Below, piece after piece: positions 6,110 to 6,156 of a stretch of DNA of 6,156 nucleotides (position 1 is the stretch's first letter; each line of letters begins with the position of its first letter). The stretch is from contig DAONJL010000040.1 of assembly GCA_035405645.1 (NCBI GenBank), positions 1 to 6,156 of the forward strand, written 5' to 3'. The stretch comes from DAONJL01 sp035405645 [NCBI: bacterium]. GTDB lineage: Bacteria; JAGOBX01; DAONJL01. Position numbers and translations under genes: made by a program. The notes beneath the pieces are model-generated. The model was not told the DNA's origin and ran no database searches. It was given only the letters and a program-made list of their open reading frames with translations.

Positions 6110-6149
6110 TTATTTCATAATATTAATAATTAAAAAAGGGGGTATTTAA

Positions 6150-6156
6150 ATGAAAA
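6150..6156 (+). CDS. Start of an unidentified gene (partial, two codons)
   Basis: An ATG at 6150 followed by AAA and one more base ends the window. It is preceded seven bases upstream by a G-run (AAAAAAGGGGG, 6133-6142), the most G-rich ribosome binding site in the window, and by its own promoter. Nothing can be said of the product. Confidence 0.6.

Larger units (their letters stand above)
6013..6149. other. Intergenic region with promoter and leader of the next gene
   Basis: This 137-base, almost pure A/T stretch contains a promoter (6080-6108), a small inverted repeat over its spacer and -10, and a G-rich ribosome binding site at 6138-6142. No G/C-rich hairpin followed by a T-tract is present. 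The run of seven T at 6072-6078 is preceded only by an A-rich tract that could pair weakly, so any terminator for the upstream operon is poor or absent and read-through is possible. Confidence 0.6.

Noticed and set aside
1-6156. Alternative genetic code (TGA as Trp or Gly), suggested by low GC and only TAA stops
   Set aside because: Trp is encoded by TGG throughout and no conserved domain is interrupted by TGA. Exclusive TAA use is expected from the base composition.

Overview
The window comes from a very AT-rich bacterial chromosome. Codon use is almost uniformly A/T-ending (AAA, GAA, ATA, TTA, AGA), and all seven complete genes stop with TAA. Genes are close-packed, and most have a recognisable Shine-Dalgarno site. 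TTGACA-type promoters indicate a housekeeping sigma-70 system. Trp is read from TGG and no gene needs TGA read as sense, so the standard bacterial code fits. The gene set (type III pantothenate kinase, RsbV/RsbW-like partner-switch pair, PrkC-like PASTA ectodomain) does not fix a phylum. A low-GC uncultured lineage is a reasonable guess, but only a guess.

Layout. Positions 1-75 hold the probable 5' end of a divergent minus-strand gene. From a TTGACA promoter near 112, the plus strand carries a membrane-anchored protein with an NTF2-like look (175-699) and then coaX, type III pantothenate kinase (718-1482). A second promoter begins at the base after the coaX stop and leads into a tight five-gene cluster. 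It contains a STAS anti-sigma-factor antagonist (1539-1910), an RsbW-like serine kinase/anti-sigma factor overlapping it by 11 bases (1900-2343), and an unusual 507-residue acidic protein with an N-terminal coiled coil, a four-Cys zinc ribbon and a C-terminal TPR-like hairpin (2357-3880). These are followed by a single-pass membrane protein with three PASTA repeats and a PrkC-like C-terminal domain but no kinase (3883-4887), and a soluble REC-HisKA-HATPase hybrid kinase (4903-6012). The gap 6013-6149 contains a third promoter and a strong ribosome binding site for a gene whose first codons end the window.

How the genes may work together (inference). The cluster combines an envelope-facing muropeptide/peptidoglycan-binding candidate (PASTA), a cytoplasmic partner switch that would sequester and release a regulator, and a cytoplasmic phosphorelay protein. 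The acidic zinc-ribbon protein is unknown and could be a scaffold. No sigma factor, PP2C phosphatase or DNA-binding output domain lies in the window, so the target of the switch is not visible. The most unusual parts are the acidic zinc-ribbon protein and its fixed position between an RsbV/RsbW pair and a kinase-less PASTA protein.
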